From NCBI RefSeq assembly GCF_900106015.1, contig NZ_LT629797.1, positions 248,001 through 312,000 on the forward strand: a stretch of DNA of 64,000 nucleotides, in the 5' to 3' direction. The position numbers were made by a program, and so were the translations under genes. This stretch comes from Pseudomonas sihuiensis. GTDB lineage: Bacteria > Pseudomonadota > Gammaproteobacteria > Pseudomonadales > Pseudomonadaceae. Shown one piece after another: positions 45,608 to 54,507 of the stretch; within the stretch, counting starts at the first letter, position 1; each line of letters opens with the position of its first letter. A model generated the notes under the pieces. It was not told the origin of the DNA and made no database searches. It saw only the letters and a list, made by a program, of their open reading frames with translations.

Positions 45608-45946
45608 ATGCCATTCTGGCTGGAACTGTTGATTTGCGCCTGCCTGATCCTGGGCAGCCTGTTCGCCCTGGTGGGTGCCATCGGGCTGTATCGGCTGCCG
45701 GATTTCTTCACGCGCCTGCACGGGCCGACCAAGGCCACGACGTTGGGCGTCGGCGCTACGCTGATCGCGTCGATGCTGTTCTTCGCGCACCACACCGGCA
45801 ACCTCAGCCTGCACGAACTGCTGATTACCCTGTTTCTGTTCCTCACTGCACCGGTCAGTGCACATATCCTGTCCAAGGCCGCGATGCAGCAGAAGGTCGA
45901 GTTGACCGAGCGCACCCGTGGCCAGCCCTGGGACGACGATCACTGA
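45608..45946 (+). CDS. phaG: Pha-type antiporter subunit G (second cluster)
   Basis: 112 aa, three membrane helices, with GAIGLYRLPDFFTRLHGPTKATTLG. There are two ATGs two codons apart; the second has correct spacing to the GAGGG site and is chosen. It ends the operon. The polar end DELTERTRGQPWDDDH-like tail is acidic. Confidence 0.92.
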   Translation: MPFWLELLICACLILGSLFALVGAIGLYRLPDFFTRLHGPTKATTLGVGATLIASMLFFAHHTGNLSLHELLITLFLFLTAPVSAHILSKAAMQQKVELTERTRGQPWDDDH

Positions 45947-46054
45947 TCCACTGTCAGGCATTTCTCGCGCCTGGCTGTAGCTGTCGCCAGGTAATTGCCC
46001 GCTCTAGACTGCGCTCTTGAATCAGACGGCGTACTGCGTCAGGGGAGTCAGGAG

Positions 46055-46570
46055 ATGAGCGAGCTGGTCATTCGTCAGGCCTGTGTCGAGGATATCGAGG
46101 CGCTCTGCGCGCTGATTTTCGAGCATGGGCCCAACCCCTGGAATCATCTGCCCGAAGCCGAGGTTCGTCAGCACCTGCAGGGTATTGCGGCAAATACGAC
46201 CTTGGCCGTGCTGGCCGAGGAGCAGGGGCAACTGCTGGGGTTCGTCAGTTATCGCCTGACCCAGGATTTCGTCGCTCATCAACCTGCCGCGCGTGCCGGG
46301 CAGGTGCATGGCTATATCTGCGAAGCGGTGGTGCATCGCGATTGCGTCGGACGAGGATTGGGCGCGCGTCTTCTGCGCGAGGCCGTCACCGAGCTGTGGC
46401 GGCTGGACGTCAGCGATATCTATATCGATCGTCACGAAGAGAACGCGGCATCGGCGGGGATGATGCGCAAGGCCGGTTTCAGTGAGCTGCTGACCTATGC
46501 CGACCCGGCGCGTCGACCGAATGGTTCGCGGCGTTCGACCCTTTGTTGCCAGCGCCGCGAGGATCTTTGA
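46055..46570 (+). CDS. GNAT-family N-acetyltransferase
   Basis: 171 aa. GNAT fold with the acetyl-CoA motif A region VVHRDCVGRGLGARLLREA (about residues 91-109), where the Q/RxxGxG/A pyrophosphate loop reads GRGLGA. The start is set after an AGGGGAGTCAGGAG region; an upstream frame is unlikely. Substrate unknown; an acetylating enzyme for a small amine or an N-terminus is possible. Confidence 0.85.
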   Translation: MSELVIRQACVEDIEALCALIFEHGPNPWNHLPEAEVRQHLQGIAANTTLAVLAEEQGQLLGFVSYRLTQDFVAHQPAARAGQVHGYICEAVVHRDCVGRGLGARLLREAVTELWRLDVSDIYIDRHEENAASAGMMRKAGFSELLTYADPARRPNGSRRSTLCCQRREDL

Positions 46571-46610
46571 TGCTTCTGCGGCTGGGCGCTATCACGACTG
46601 ACGGATATCC

Positions 46611-46776
46611 GTAGGGTGGGTTAGGCGCCTGTCACCTATCCTGATGAGCCTAAAAAATTCGTTGCGCCGTAACCCACCATTGGTGCAGCGCAGGACAATC
46701 GCCTGGTGGGTTACGCGGCGCACTGCAATGGCGGTGATCGGACATTCGCAGGCTTGGCGCCGCTAACCCACCCTAC
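46611..46776. repeat. 166-bp extragenic repeat, copy A
   Basis: Begins GTAGGGTGGGTTAGGCG and ends CGCTAACCCACCCTAC (inverted). It holds an inner pair CGTAACCCACCA / TGGTGGGTTACG. It is about 90% identical to copy B, which starts 183 bases later. No gene. Such GTAGGGTGGGTTA repeats are widely seen in Pseudomonas and other proteobacteria. Confidence 0.9.
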
Positions 46777-46793
46777 TAGGCTGCCCGAGATCC

Positions 46794-46959
46794 GTAGGGT
46801 GGGTTAGGCGTCTGTCACCTATCTTGATGAGCCCGCAAAGTCCGTTGCGCCGTAACCCACCATGGGCGCAGCGCAGGACAATCGCCTGGTGGGTTACGCG
46901 GCGCACTACGATGGCGGTGATCAGACATTCGCAGGTTTGGCGCCGCTAACCCACCCTAC
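46794..46959. repeat. 166-bp extragenic repeat, copy B
   Basis: Same structure and length as copy A, in the same orientation, with scattered substitutions. Together the pair nearly fills the 411-base gap between the acetyltransferase and the FAD-dependent enzyme. High similarity points to recent duplication. Confidence 0.9.
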
Positions 46960-46981
46960 GGGGTGTGTGAGACGAAGGGGC

Positions 46982-48595
46982 TTAGCGATTCAACCCAAGC
47001 ATGTCTTTGGCCACGGCCTCGGCCACGCGAATGCCGTCGACGCCAGCCGAAAGAATGCCGCCGGCGTAGCCGGCACCTTCACCGGCCGGATACAACCCCT
47101 TGAGATTCAGGCTCTGCAGGTCATCGCCACGGGTGATGCGCACCGGCGAGGAGGTGCGTGTCTCGATGCCGGTGAGCACCGCATCAGCCAGGTCGAAGCC
47201 CTTGATCTGCTTGCCGAAGGCCGGCAGCGCCTCGCGGATGGCTTCGATGGCGAAGTCCGGCAGCGAGGGCGCCAGATCGCCCAGTTTCACGCCCGGCTTG
47301 TAGGAGGGTTGCACTTCGCCGAGGGCGGTGGACGGCTTGCCTTTTATGAAGTCGCCGACCAGTTGTCCGGGCGCCTCGTAGTTGCGCCCGCCGAGCACGT
47401 AGGCGTGCGATTCCAGGCGTTCCTGCAGTTCCACACCGGCCAGCGGGCCATCCGGATAGTCCTGCTCGGGAGTGATGCCGACGACGATGCCGGCGTTGGC
47501 GTTGCGCTCGTTGCGCGAATACTGGCTCATGCCGTTGGTGACCACGCGCTCAGGCTCGGAGGTGGCGGCGACCACGGTGCCGCCTGGGCACATGCAGAAG
47601 CTGTAGACCGAGCGGCCGTTGCTGGCGTGATGCACGAGCTTGTAGTCGGCAGCGCCGAGTTTTGGGTGGCCGGCGTACTTGCCTAAGCGCGCGCGGTCGA
47701 TCAGCGACTGCGGGTGTTCGATACGGAAACCGACCGAGAAGGGCTTGGCCTCCAGGTACACGCCATGGGCATGCAGCATGCGGAAGGTGTCGCGCGAGCT
47801 ATGGCCGAGGGCCAGCACCACATGGCGGCTGAGCAACTGCTCGCCGCTCTCCAGCACCACGCCCGTGAGTTGGCCGTCTTCGATCAGCAGATCGCTGACG
47901 CGCTGCTGAAAGCGCACTTCGCCGCCGAGGGCCTTGATCTCCTCGCGCATGGTGGCGACCACGCCGGTCAGGCGGAAGGTGCCGATATGCGGCTTGCTGA
48001 CGTAGAGGATCTCGTCCGGCGCGCCGGCCTTGACGAACTCCTGCAGTACCTTCCGCCCGTGGTGGTGAGGGTCCTTGATCTGGCTATACAGCTTGCCGTC
48101 GGAGAAGGTGCCAGCGCCGCCTTCGCCGAACTGCACGTTGGAGGTGGGGTCGAGCACGTTCTTGCGCCACAGGCCCCAGGTGTCCTTGGTGCGCTGACGC
48201 ACTTCCTTGCCGCGCTCCAGCACGATGGGGCGCAGACCTGCCTGGGCCAGGATCAGCGCCGCGAAGATGCCGCAGGGGCCGAAACCGACCACGATCGGGC
48301 GTTCGTCCAACGGCGTTTCGGCCTTGCCGACCGGCTTGTAGGCGATGTCCGGTGCCGGGCCTACATGCTTGTCATCGCTCAGGCGAGCGAGCAACGCCGC
48401 CTCATCTTTCACCTCACAGTCGAGGGTGTAGATGAACGGCATGTCGCCGAACTTCTTGCGCGCATCGTAGCTGCGCTTGAACACGCTGAAAGCCAGCAGC
48501 TCGCTATCGGCGATGCCCAAGCGCTGGACGATGGCCGGGCGCAGCGCGTCCTCGGGGTGGTCGAGGGGCAGTTTCAGTTCGGTCAGGCGAAGCAT
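46982..48595 (-). CDS. FAD-dependent dehydrogenase (COG2509 type)
   Basis: 537 aa NAD(P)/FAD-dependent oxidoreductase. An N-terminal helper domain (about residues 1-90) precedes the FAD Rossmann motif VVGFGPCGIFAAL (about 101-113). A conserved GEGGAGTFSDGKL follows, and the C-terminal FAD motif GLYPAGEGAGYAGGI is near the end. Substrate unknown. The start MLRLTELKLPLDHPEDAL was chosen from alignment with the family. No partner gene is adjacent. Confidence 0.9.
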   Translation of the reverse strand: MLRLTELKLPLDHPEDALRPAIVQRLGIADSELLAFSVFKRSYDARKKFGDMPFIYTLDCEVKDEAALLARLSDDKHVGPAPDIAYKPVGKAETPLDERPIVVGFGPCGIFAALILAQAGLRPIVLERGKEVRQRTKDTWGLWRKNVLDPTSNVQFGEGGAGTFSDGKLYSQIKDPHHHGRKVLQEFVKAGAPDEILYVSKPHIGTFRLTGVVATMREEIKALGGEVRFQQRVSDLLIEDGQLTGVVLESGEQLLSRHVVLALGHSSRDTFRMLHAHGVYLEAKPFSVGFRIEHPQSLIDRARLGKYAGHPKLGAADYKLVHHASNGRSVYSFCMCPGGTVVAATSEPERVVTNGMSQYSRNERNANAGIVVGITPEQDYPDGPLAGVELQERLESHAYVLGGRNYEAPGQLVGDFIKGKPSTALGEVQPSYKPGVKLGDLAPSLPDFAIEAIREALPAFGKQIKGFDLADAVLTGIETRTSSPVRITRGDDLQSLNLKGLYPAGEGAGYAGGILSAGVDGIRVAEAVAKDMLGLNR

Positions 48596-48770
48596 GGGCA
48601 GTGTCCTGGTTGGCCGGTGGTGATCCGGCAAGGTGGAAAAAGCGGCGATTGTACGGGATTCACCGCCCGGATGGAGGAGGCCGGCATTATCGAACTACTG
48701 GCGGCTTTGCTCCGTTGAGCGTAGGTGAGCGATGTCTTGAGCGCTGCGCCAGTGCAGACAAACGGGCTGA

Positions 48771-49982
48771 TCAGCCACGCTGACGTTCGATCGCGAGACC
48801 CCGAATGAACATCAAGGCAGCGCCCGCGCAGGCTGCTGTCGCGGCATAGACGATCACGGCTTGTGAGTCGAGGCTGTCGATGATCAGTCCTCCTAGAACC
48901 GCACCCGCAGCAATGGCGACCTGGAAGGTCGAGGACAGCAGGGCGCCAGCGCTTTCCGCGTGATCGGCGGCGGCGCGCGCGTTCCAGATCGAGATCGATA
49001 CCGGGAAGGCGCCGAAGGCGAAGCCCCATAGCGCAATCGCGACGAAGGCAACGTCGGCCTGTGTGCCGAACAGGATCAGCGTGAGTGCAACGGCAGCGAT
49101 CAGGAACGAGCAACTGCTGACTGCCCAGGCTGGACTGCGCGCGGCGACGGCGCCGCCGGCAAGGTTGCCGAAAAAGCCGCAGACACCGAAGGCCAGCAAG
49201 GCAAGCGAGACGGTCGCGACATCCAGGCGGGGAACCTCCTCGAGGAAGGGGCGAATGAAGGTCAGAGCGGCGAAGTGCCCGGAAATGACCAGCAGCCCGG
49301 TGCCGATACCGACGACGACTGCACGCCGCGTCAGCGCTGCCTTGAAGGACGCCAGGCCCGGTGCTGCCGTGGCCGGCAGTTTGGGCAAGGTCAGCATCTG
49401 GATCGCCAGCGCCACCACGCCAATGCCGGACGCGGCCAGGAAAGTTGCCTGCCAGCCCCACAGTTCTCCCAGGTAGGCACCCAGCGGGGCAGCGAAGATG
49501 GTTGCGAGCGAGATGCCCATCATGATGATCGAGATGGCACGCGGCACCTTGTCCGGGGGCACCAGGCGCAGGGCGAGCGCTGCCATCATGGCCCAGAAGC
49601 TGCCGAGGGCGAAGCCCAGCAGCCCACGCGCGATCAGCAGTACCGTGATGTTTGAGGCATAGGCCGAAAGGATGCAGGAGAACACCAGCATGCCCATCAA
49701 CCCCCAGACGATCTTCTGCCGATCCAGGCGGCCCGAGAACAGCACCACCAGCGGCCCGGCGAATGCGGCAACCACGGCGGTGGCGGTGATGGCCTGGCCC
49801 ACCGCACCGTTGGATACGCCCAGGTCGGCGGCCATCGGCGTCAGCAGGCTGATCGGCAGGAATTCCGCCGTGACCAGGCAGAAGGCGCCCAGGGCAAGAG
49901 AGATGACGGCCCACCAAGCAGCAGACATGGATCTGGTGTCAGCAGCAGATGAATCGGTATGGGACATGATGGAATCCTTCAT
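48771..49982 (-). CDS. MFS transporter (AraJ/YdhP-type drug or sugar exporter)
   Basis: 403 aa, 12 membrane helices, with the DHA1-type motif A FSGRLDRQKIVWG between helices 2 and 3. An exporter of sugars, aromatic compounds or drugs is likely. It starts MKDSIMSHTD; a second ATG five codons later is possible. It precedes, on the same strand, the F420-reductase-like and SDR genes in reverse order, so SDR, reductase and exporter lie in one direction behind the divergent LysR gene. Confidence 0.9.
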   Translation of the reverse strand: MKDSIMSHTDSSAADTRSMSAAWWAVISLALGAFCLVTAEFLPISLLTPMAADLGVSNGAVGQAITATAVVAAFAGPLVVLFSGRLDRQKIVWGLMGMLVFSCILSAYASNITVLLIARGLLGFALGSFWAMMAALALRLVPPDKVPRAISIIMMGISLATIFAAPLGAYLGELWGWQATFLAASGIGVVALAIQMLTLPKLPATAAPGLASFKAALTRRAVVVGIGTGLLVISGHFAALTFIRPFLEEVPRLDVATVSLALLAFGVCGFFGNLAGGAVAARSPAWAVSSCSFLIAAVALTLILFGTQADVAFVAIALWGFAFGAFPVSISIWNARAAADHAESAGALLSSTFQVAIAAGAVLGGLIIDSLDSQAVIVYAATAACAGAALMFIRGLAIERQRG

Positions 49983-49999
49983 TTTCGTCTCCCGGTAGC

Positions 50000-50611
50000 T
50001 CAGCCGAACTGCACCAGTTCGAGCGAGGGCAACGGCCCACCGGGGAATTGCGTCAGGCGCCCACCTTCGGCCAGTTCGCCAAGGTCGATAGCGGCGAAAC
50101 CCAGCTCATCGATCAGTGCGCTGACCTGGTTTTTCGCGCGATTGTCGTCACCCGCCAGGAACAGCACACGCCGGCCGCCGCGCTCGGCGGGATCGGCGAT
50201 GAGCAGTCTGGGGTTCAGGTGATTGAACGCCTTCACTACATGGGCGCCCGGCACCAGGTCGGCAAACACTTCGCTTGAGGTGCGGCCATGCAGATCGATA
50301 GGGTTGAACAGCGGCGCTTCGATCGGGTTATTGCTGTCGATGACGACACGCCCGGCGAAGTCCGCAAGCCCAGACAGCGCGGCTGGCAGCTTCGACCAGT
50401 TCACCGCGACCAACACGATGGGCTGCGCTGCCGCCTGTTCACGGGTGCCGGCACGGATGCTCGGGCCGATGGATTGTACCAAGGCTTGCAGGCTCTCTGG
50501 CCCGCGGCTGTTGGACAGGATGGCCGGGATGTTGCGGCGTGCCAGGGCCCGGGCGAAGGCCGCGCCGATATGGCCGGCACCGATGATGCCGATGGAGGGC
50601 AATTTGCTCAT
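50000..50611 (-). CDS. NADPH-dependent F420 reductase-like protein
   Basis: 203 aa. N-terminal Rossmann fold with GIIGAGHIGAAFARALA (residues 8-24) and a conserved VVIDSNNPIEAP region typical of the NADP oxidoreductase, F420-dependent family. Pseudomonas has no F420, so an NADP-linked reductase of unknown substrate is likelier. It lies 17 bases behind the MFS gene start and probably shares a transcript with the SDR. Confidence 0.87.
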   Translation of the reverse strand: MSKLPSIGIIGAGHIGAAFARALARRNIPAILSNSRGPESLQALVQSIGPSIRAGTREQAAAQPIVLVAVNWSKLPAALSGLADFAGRVVIDSNNPIEAPLFNPIDLHGRTSSEVFADLVPGAHVVKAFNHLNPRLLIADPAERGGRRVLFLAGDDNRAKNQVSALIDELGFAAIDLGELAEGGRLTQFPGGPLPSLELVQFG

Positions 50612-50680
50612 GCTGGGATTCCTTGAGGCCTTAGGTGTCGGAATACTGTGGGGCAGGCTGACTGGCCTGCCCCGGCATAC

Positions 50681-51445
50681 TCAGGAGGTCAACCCGCCGT
50701 CAGCGAGGATGTCCGCACCAGTGATGAACGAGGCTTGCGGGCTGGCGATGAATGCCACGAGGCTGGCAATTTCGTGTGGCTCTCCATAGCGACCCACTGC
50801 CATGCGGGGAGTCAGAAGCTGGGCAACCTCGCTATCGGCCGGGTTCATGTCGGTGTTCACTGGGCCTGGGTGGATGCTGTTGACCGTGATACCGCGTGGC
50901 CCCAGATCATGTGCCAGGCTGCGGTTGAAGCCGGCGACGGCGCCTTTGGTCAGGCTGTATGCGGCAAGTCCGGGCACACCTGCGTACTTGGTGACCGAGC
51001 TGGCTATGTGGATGACGCGACCGCCTGCCTGCATGTGCCTTACCGCCTCCTGGGTGGCGACGAATACACCGGTCACGTTGACCGCGAGCAGCTTCTGGTA
51101 ATCCTCGAAGCTGGTTTCTTCGAACTGGCTGAACACGCCGATACCGGCGTTATTCACCAGAATGTCGAGGCCCCCGAACGCCTCTACCGTCTTCGCGACG
51201 GCGGCGCGCACGGCCTCGGGGTCGGCTGCGTTGGCCTGGATCGCCAGCACGCGACCGCCTGCCGATTCGATCTCGACGGCGACTTCTTTGGCCTGTTGGG
51301 GCGAGCCGTTGTAGGTGAAGGCAACCTGCGCGCCGTCGGCGGCCAGGCGTTTGGCGATAGCTGCGCCGATAGAGCGAGATCCGCCAGTTACGAGAGCCGT
51401 TTTGCCGGCCAGAGGAAGGGGGTGGGAAGAAATTACGTTGCTCAT
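50681..51445 (-). CDS. Short-chain dehydrogenase/reductase (3-oxoacyl-ACP reductase-like)
   Basis: 254 aa SDR. Cofactor motif TGGSRSIG (about residues 19-26), NAG motif NNAGIG, active serine in HIASS and the YSLTK catalytic pair. The family is close to FabG-like reductases of unknown substrate. It is first in the minus-strand set and divergent from the LysR regulator; the palindrome in between may control it. Confidence 0.9.
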   Translation of the reverse strand: MSNVISSHPLPLAGKTALVTGGSRSIGAAIAKRLAADGAQVAFTYNGSPQQAKEVAVEIESAGGRVLAIQANAADPEAVRAAVAKTVEAFGGLDILVNNAGIGVFSQFEETSFEDYQKLLAVNVTGVFVATQEAVRHMQAGGRVIHIASSVTKYAGVPGLAAYSLTKGAVAGFNRSLAHDLGPRGITVNSIHPGPVNTDMNPADSEVAQLLTPRMAVGRYGEPHEIASLVAFIASPQASFITGADILADGGLTS

Positions 51446-51508
51446 GGTTCACTCCGTTTGATTGCCGATACATTCGGTGGAGTGACTATCGCGTTTTCAT
51501 TCTTCTTT

Positions 51509-51523
51509 GATTAGCGGCTAATC
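51509..51523. promoter_or_regulatory. 15-bp perfect palindrome, presumed LysR operator
   Basis: GATTAGCGGCTAATC, with arms of seven bases around one central base. It fits the T-N11-A rule of LysR-type regulators. It lies 64 bases before the SDR start and 39 bases before the LysR gene, where such a site would be expected. Confidence 0.7.
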
Positions 51524-51561
51524 ATTTGGATTATCTTCAAGTATCTATTTAAGATCGCGCC

Positions 51562-52491
51562 ATGGAAACGCTCACCAATCTTGAATCCTTCGTACGCAGT
51601 GCCGAGAGTGGCAGCTTCTCGGCGGCAGCGCGCCGGCTTGCGCTCACGCCGGCAGCGGTCAGCCGCAACGTCGCCATGCTGGAGCGCAACCTGGGTGTAC
51701 GGCTGTTCCAGCGTTCGACACGCAAGCTGACGCTGACCGAGGCGGGCGAGTCTTTCTTGGCTGCGGTTGGCGGCAATCTGGAGTCATTGCAGAACGCCAT
51801 TGCAGCGGTATCAGCCGATGATGGCCAGCCGGCTGGTGTGCTCAAGATCAGCGTGGCGCCGTCCTTCGGGATCGGTTACCTGCTGCCTTTGTTGCCCGAG
51901 TTCCTGCAGCGCTATCCCCGCGTCCGCCCTGAATGGCATTTCGAGAACCGTACGGTCGACCTGATCGCCGAAGGCTACGATGCCGCCATCGGTGGCGGTT
52001 TCGAGTTGGCCAGCGGTGTGGTCGCCCGCACACTGGCGCCGCTGCACGTCATTGCCTTTGCCTCTCCCGCTTACCTGGCTCGGCACACGTTGCCAGCCGA
52101 TCCATCAGGTCTGATCGATCTGGACTGCATCGTCATGCGTTCGCTGTCGTCGGGTCGTATCCGTACCTGGAACATGCGCAATGCGCAGGGCGATGAAGTG
52201 ATCGCGACGATGCGCGAGACCGTGGTGGTCAACGATCCAACTGCCGTGCGAGAGGCCGCGCGGCTGGGCCTGGGGGTGGCGATGCTTGCCGTACCCGATG
52301 TACTGCCCGAGCTGGAGTCGGGGGAGCTGGTGCGGGTGTTGCCGCGCTGGTGGGCGGATGCCGGCGCGTTGTCGCTGTATTACCCCAGTCGCCAGTTGAT
52401 GCCGGGCAAGACGCGCAGCTTCATCGACTTCGTGGTCGAGGCTTTCCAGCGCGAAGACTATGCACGGCGTTTTGCCGGGAGTTTGGGCTAG
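51562..52491 (+). CDS. LysR-family transcriptional regulator
   Basis: 309 aa. N-terminal winged HTH (residues 5-63, FVRSAESGSFSAAARRLALTPAAVSR) and an effector-binding domain of the DmlR/PgrR type. It is divergent from the SDR, reductase and MFS genes, which it probably controls through the palindrome between them. Effector unknown. Confidence 0.93.
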   Translation: METLTNLESFVRSAESGSFSAAARRLALTPAAVSRNVAMLERNLGVRLFQRSTRKLTLTEAGESFLAAVGGNLESLQNAIAAVSADDGQPAGVLKISVAPSFGIGYLLPLLPEFLQRYPRVRPEWHFENRTVDLIAEGYDAAIGGGFELASGVVARTLAPLHVIAFASPAYLARHTLPADPSGLIDLDCIVMRSLSSGRIRTWNMRNAQGDEVIATMRETVVVNDPTAVREAARLGLGVAMLAVPDVLPELESGELVRVLPRWWADAGALSLYYPSRQLMPGKTRSFIDFVVEAFQREDYARRFAGSLG

Positions 52492-52543
52492 CTGAACGGT
52501 TCGTGCCGGTGCAGCCACTCAGCGTCACCGGCATGACTGATGG

Positions 52544-53215
52544 TCAATTACGCATGGCGCCGAAATGCGCGCAGCCACGTAGCACCTGGCCGTCGAGGCG
52601 CAGTTCGGCGCTGAGGTGATTGACCGTGCCGCTCATGCTGTCGACGCAGCGCTGCGGCGCCACCCACAGATCCAGACGCTGGCCGTTGGCTTCGCTGCTG
52701 AAATTCAGGCGGCCATCCGGTAGTTGCTCTTCCAGGTAGGGCAGGGCCAGTGGTTCCTGCTCGGGACGATTGAGTACCAGGCCCTTGCTGCCGACTTCCA
52801 GTTGCCAGAACGGCTCGTTGCCGCTGGCGCGCAGGGCCAGGCGTTTGAAGTTGAGGTCGTCGCAGCCATGCCCCTCACCTTGCAGGCGATAGATCTGGCT
52901 GACCTCGAAGCGACCGTCGTTGCCTTTGCCCTGGCTGCCGCCCAGGCGACCGGCCAGATCGGCGAACAGGCTGGCCTGGCCATCACTGCCGAGCTGCATG
53001 ACTTCGCGCTCGATACTGGTGCTGCCGCCATCGATCAGCACGAAGCGGCGCTGTTCCTGGCAGGGGGTGAGGACCAGTTGACCATTTTCAACCTGGACTT
53101 GACCCTGCAGGCGGGTGGCCGGAGGTGGGCCTTCCGGCTTGCCGGTGTAGACCTGGCAGGCGGCCAGGAGCGGGAGGAGGGCGACGCTGGTAAGCAGGGA
53201 GCGGGTGATGGACAT
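52544..53215 (-). CDS. COG3650-type lipoprotein
   Basis: 223 aa. Lipobox LLAAC (Cys20), then two beta domains: about 35-115 (copper-resistance/heat-shock-like) and about 120-215 (FWQLEVGSKGLVLNRP...SMSGTVNHLSAELRLDGQVLRGCAHFG), the latter of the COG3650 kind. It is an envelope lipoprotein of unknown role. The longer frame upstream runs into an extragenic repeat and was not used. Confidence 0.82.
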   Translation of the reverse strand: MSITRSLLTSVALLPLLAACQVYTGKPEGPPPATRLQGQVQVENGQLVLTPCQEQRRFVLIDGGSTSIEREVMQLGSDGQASLFADLAGRLGGSQGKGNDGRFEVSQIYRLQGEGHGCDDLNFKRLALRASGNEPFWQLEVGSKGLVLNRPEQEPLALPYLEEQLPDGRLNFSSEANGQRLDLWVAPQRCVDSMSGTVNHLSAELRLDGQVLRGCAHFGAMRN

Positions 53216-53311
53216 GGGTCTCTCCAGATACGAGCGGCCACCATAGCCACAGCGCGACCTCGGCTCAAGCCGTGAGCATGAAAGTCGCGCAGCGACGCCC
53301 TCCCTGCTGTC

Positions 53312-53355
53312 CTTCTCCCTCTGGGAGAAGGTGGCGCGAAGCGCCGGATGAGGGG
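53312..53355. repeat. Extragenic hairpin repeat
   Basis: Two hairpins side by side: CTTCTCCC / GGGAGAAG (53312-53330) and GGCGC-GAA-GCGCC (53333-53345), followed by GGATGAGGG. The first resembles the hairpin at 5065 in base content. It is non-coding and lies between a divergent lipoprotein gene and the pseudouridine synthase. Confidence 0.75.
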
Positions 53356-53470
53356 GCATACCACGCAGGCTTTCATTGTTCGGCTGCTGTTGCAGCATGC
53401 CCCGGCTTTGACTGAGCCGCGCGAGTACGGCCTAATTCGCCCGTCCATAAGCCGTCGAGCACCTTCTGCA

Positions 53471-54352
53471 ATGCCCAGCCCCGCCATGCGCCCCAGCACG
53501 CTTCATTTGCCCCAGGGCGACTGGGCGACGGTGCTCGATTGCCTGTGCGATCACTTTCCCGCCATCGATCGCGTTACCTGGCTGCAGCGTATGGCGCGTG
53601 GTCGGGTGCTGGATGCGGCGGGCACGCCCATCGACGCCACGCATCCCTATCGGGCTGGTCTCAAGGTGCGCTATTTCCGTGAAGTGCCGAATGAGACGCC
53701 AATTCCTTTCGTCGAACAGGTGCTGTGGCAGGACGAGCACCTGCTGGTCGCCGACAAACCGCATTTTCTGCCGGTGATGCCTGCCGGTGAGTACGTCGAG
53801 CAGACCCTGCTGGCACGCCTGATCAAGCGCACCGGCAATCCTGACCTGGTGCCGATCCACCGCATCGACCGACTGACGGCCGGCCTGGTGTTGTTCTCGG
53901 TCAACCCGGCCAGTCGTGGCCAGTATCAGGCGCTGTTTCGCCAGCGTGCGGTGGAGAAACGCTACGAGGCTATCGCTCCGGCATTGGCGCAGTTGGAGTT
54001 TCCCTACCTGCATCGTTCGCGCATGGTCGACGGTGAGCCGTTCTTTCGCATGCAGGAAGTCGCAGGCGAGACCAACAGCGAAACGTGCATCGAGGTGCTG
54101 GAGCGCCGTGGTGAGCTTTGGCGCTATGGGCTGTCGCCGGTGACCGGACGCAAGCATCAGCTGCGCGTGCATCTGTCCGGGCTCGGCGCGCCTATCGTCG
54201 GCGACGATTTCTATCCGCTGCTGCGGGAGTCGCGCAATCTGCCGGATGACTACAGCAAGCCGCTCAAACTGCTGGCGCGCGGCTTGCGCTTCGTCGATCC
54301 GCTCAGCGGGCAGATGCGTGAGTTTGATAGCCAGCTGCAGCTGCAGTGGTAG
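53471..54352 (+). CDS. RluA-family RNA pseudouridine synthase
   Basis: 293 aa. An S4-like N-terminal region (about 10-65), then the catalytic domain with HRIDRLTAGLVLF, whose aspartate attacks uridine, and a C-terminal GRKHQLRVHLSGLGAPIVGD motif. It isomerises a uridine in rRNA or tRNA; the exact site is not known. Two ATGs five codons apart are possible and the first is used. The gene is complete. Confidence 0.9.
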   Translation: MPSPAMRPSTLHLPQGDWATVLDCLCDHFPAIDRVTWLQRMARGRVLDAAGTPIDATHPYRAGLKVRYFREVPNETPIPFVEQVLWQDEHLLVADKPHFLPVMPAGEYVEQTLLARLIKRTGNPDLVPIHRIDRLTAGLVLFSVNPASRGQYQALFRQRAVEKRYEAIAPALAQLEFPYLHRSRMVDGEPFFRMQEVAGETNSETCIEVLERRGELWRYGLSPVTGRKHQLRVHLSGLGAPIVGDDFYPLLRESRNLPDDYSKPLKLLARGLRFVDPLSGQMREFDSQLQLQW

Positions 54353-54356
54353 CGCT

Positions 54357-54507
54357 GGTGCGCATGGCGCACCCTACGGAGCGGCGAGTCGTACGTCGTC
54401 GCGTAGGGCGTACTCGCGAAACAGTACGCCGCAGGGGTGTCGCAAGCTCGCAGCCCAACCGGCGGACTGTTCGCTGGCGCTGCGAGCGGCCGGCGTTCCG
54501 GTCCGCC
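54357..54507. repeat. Intergenic palindromes behind the pseudouridine synthase
   Basis: Two strong hairpins: GGTGCGC-ATG-GCGCACC (54357-54373) and GGCGTACT / AGTACGCC (54407-54430). The flanks contain CCCTACG-type blocks, again typical of Pseudomonas extragenic repeats. No gene. Confidence 0.7.

Noticed and set aside
46571..46981. Possible coding role of the gap between the acetyltransferase and the FAD enzyme
   Set aside because: The open frame seen there crosses the two repeats and then runs antisense to the FAD enzyme; no independent support.
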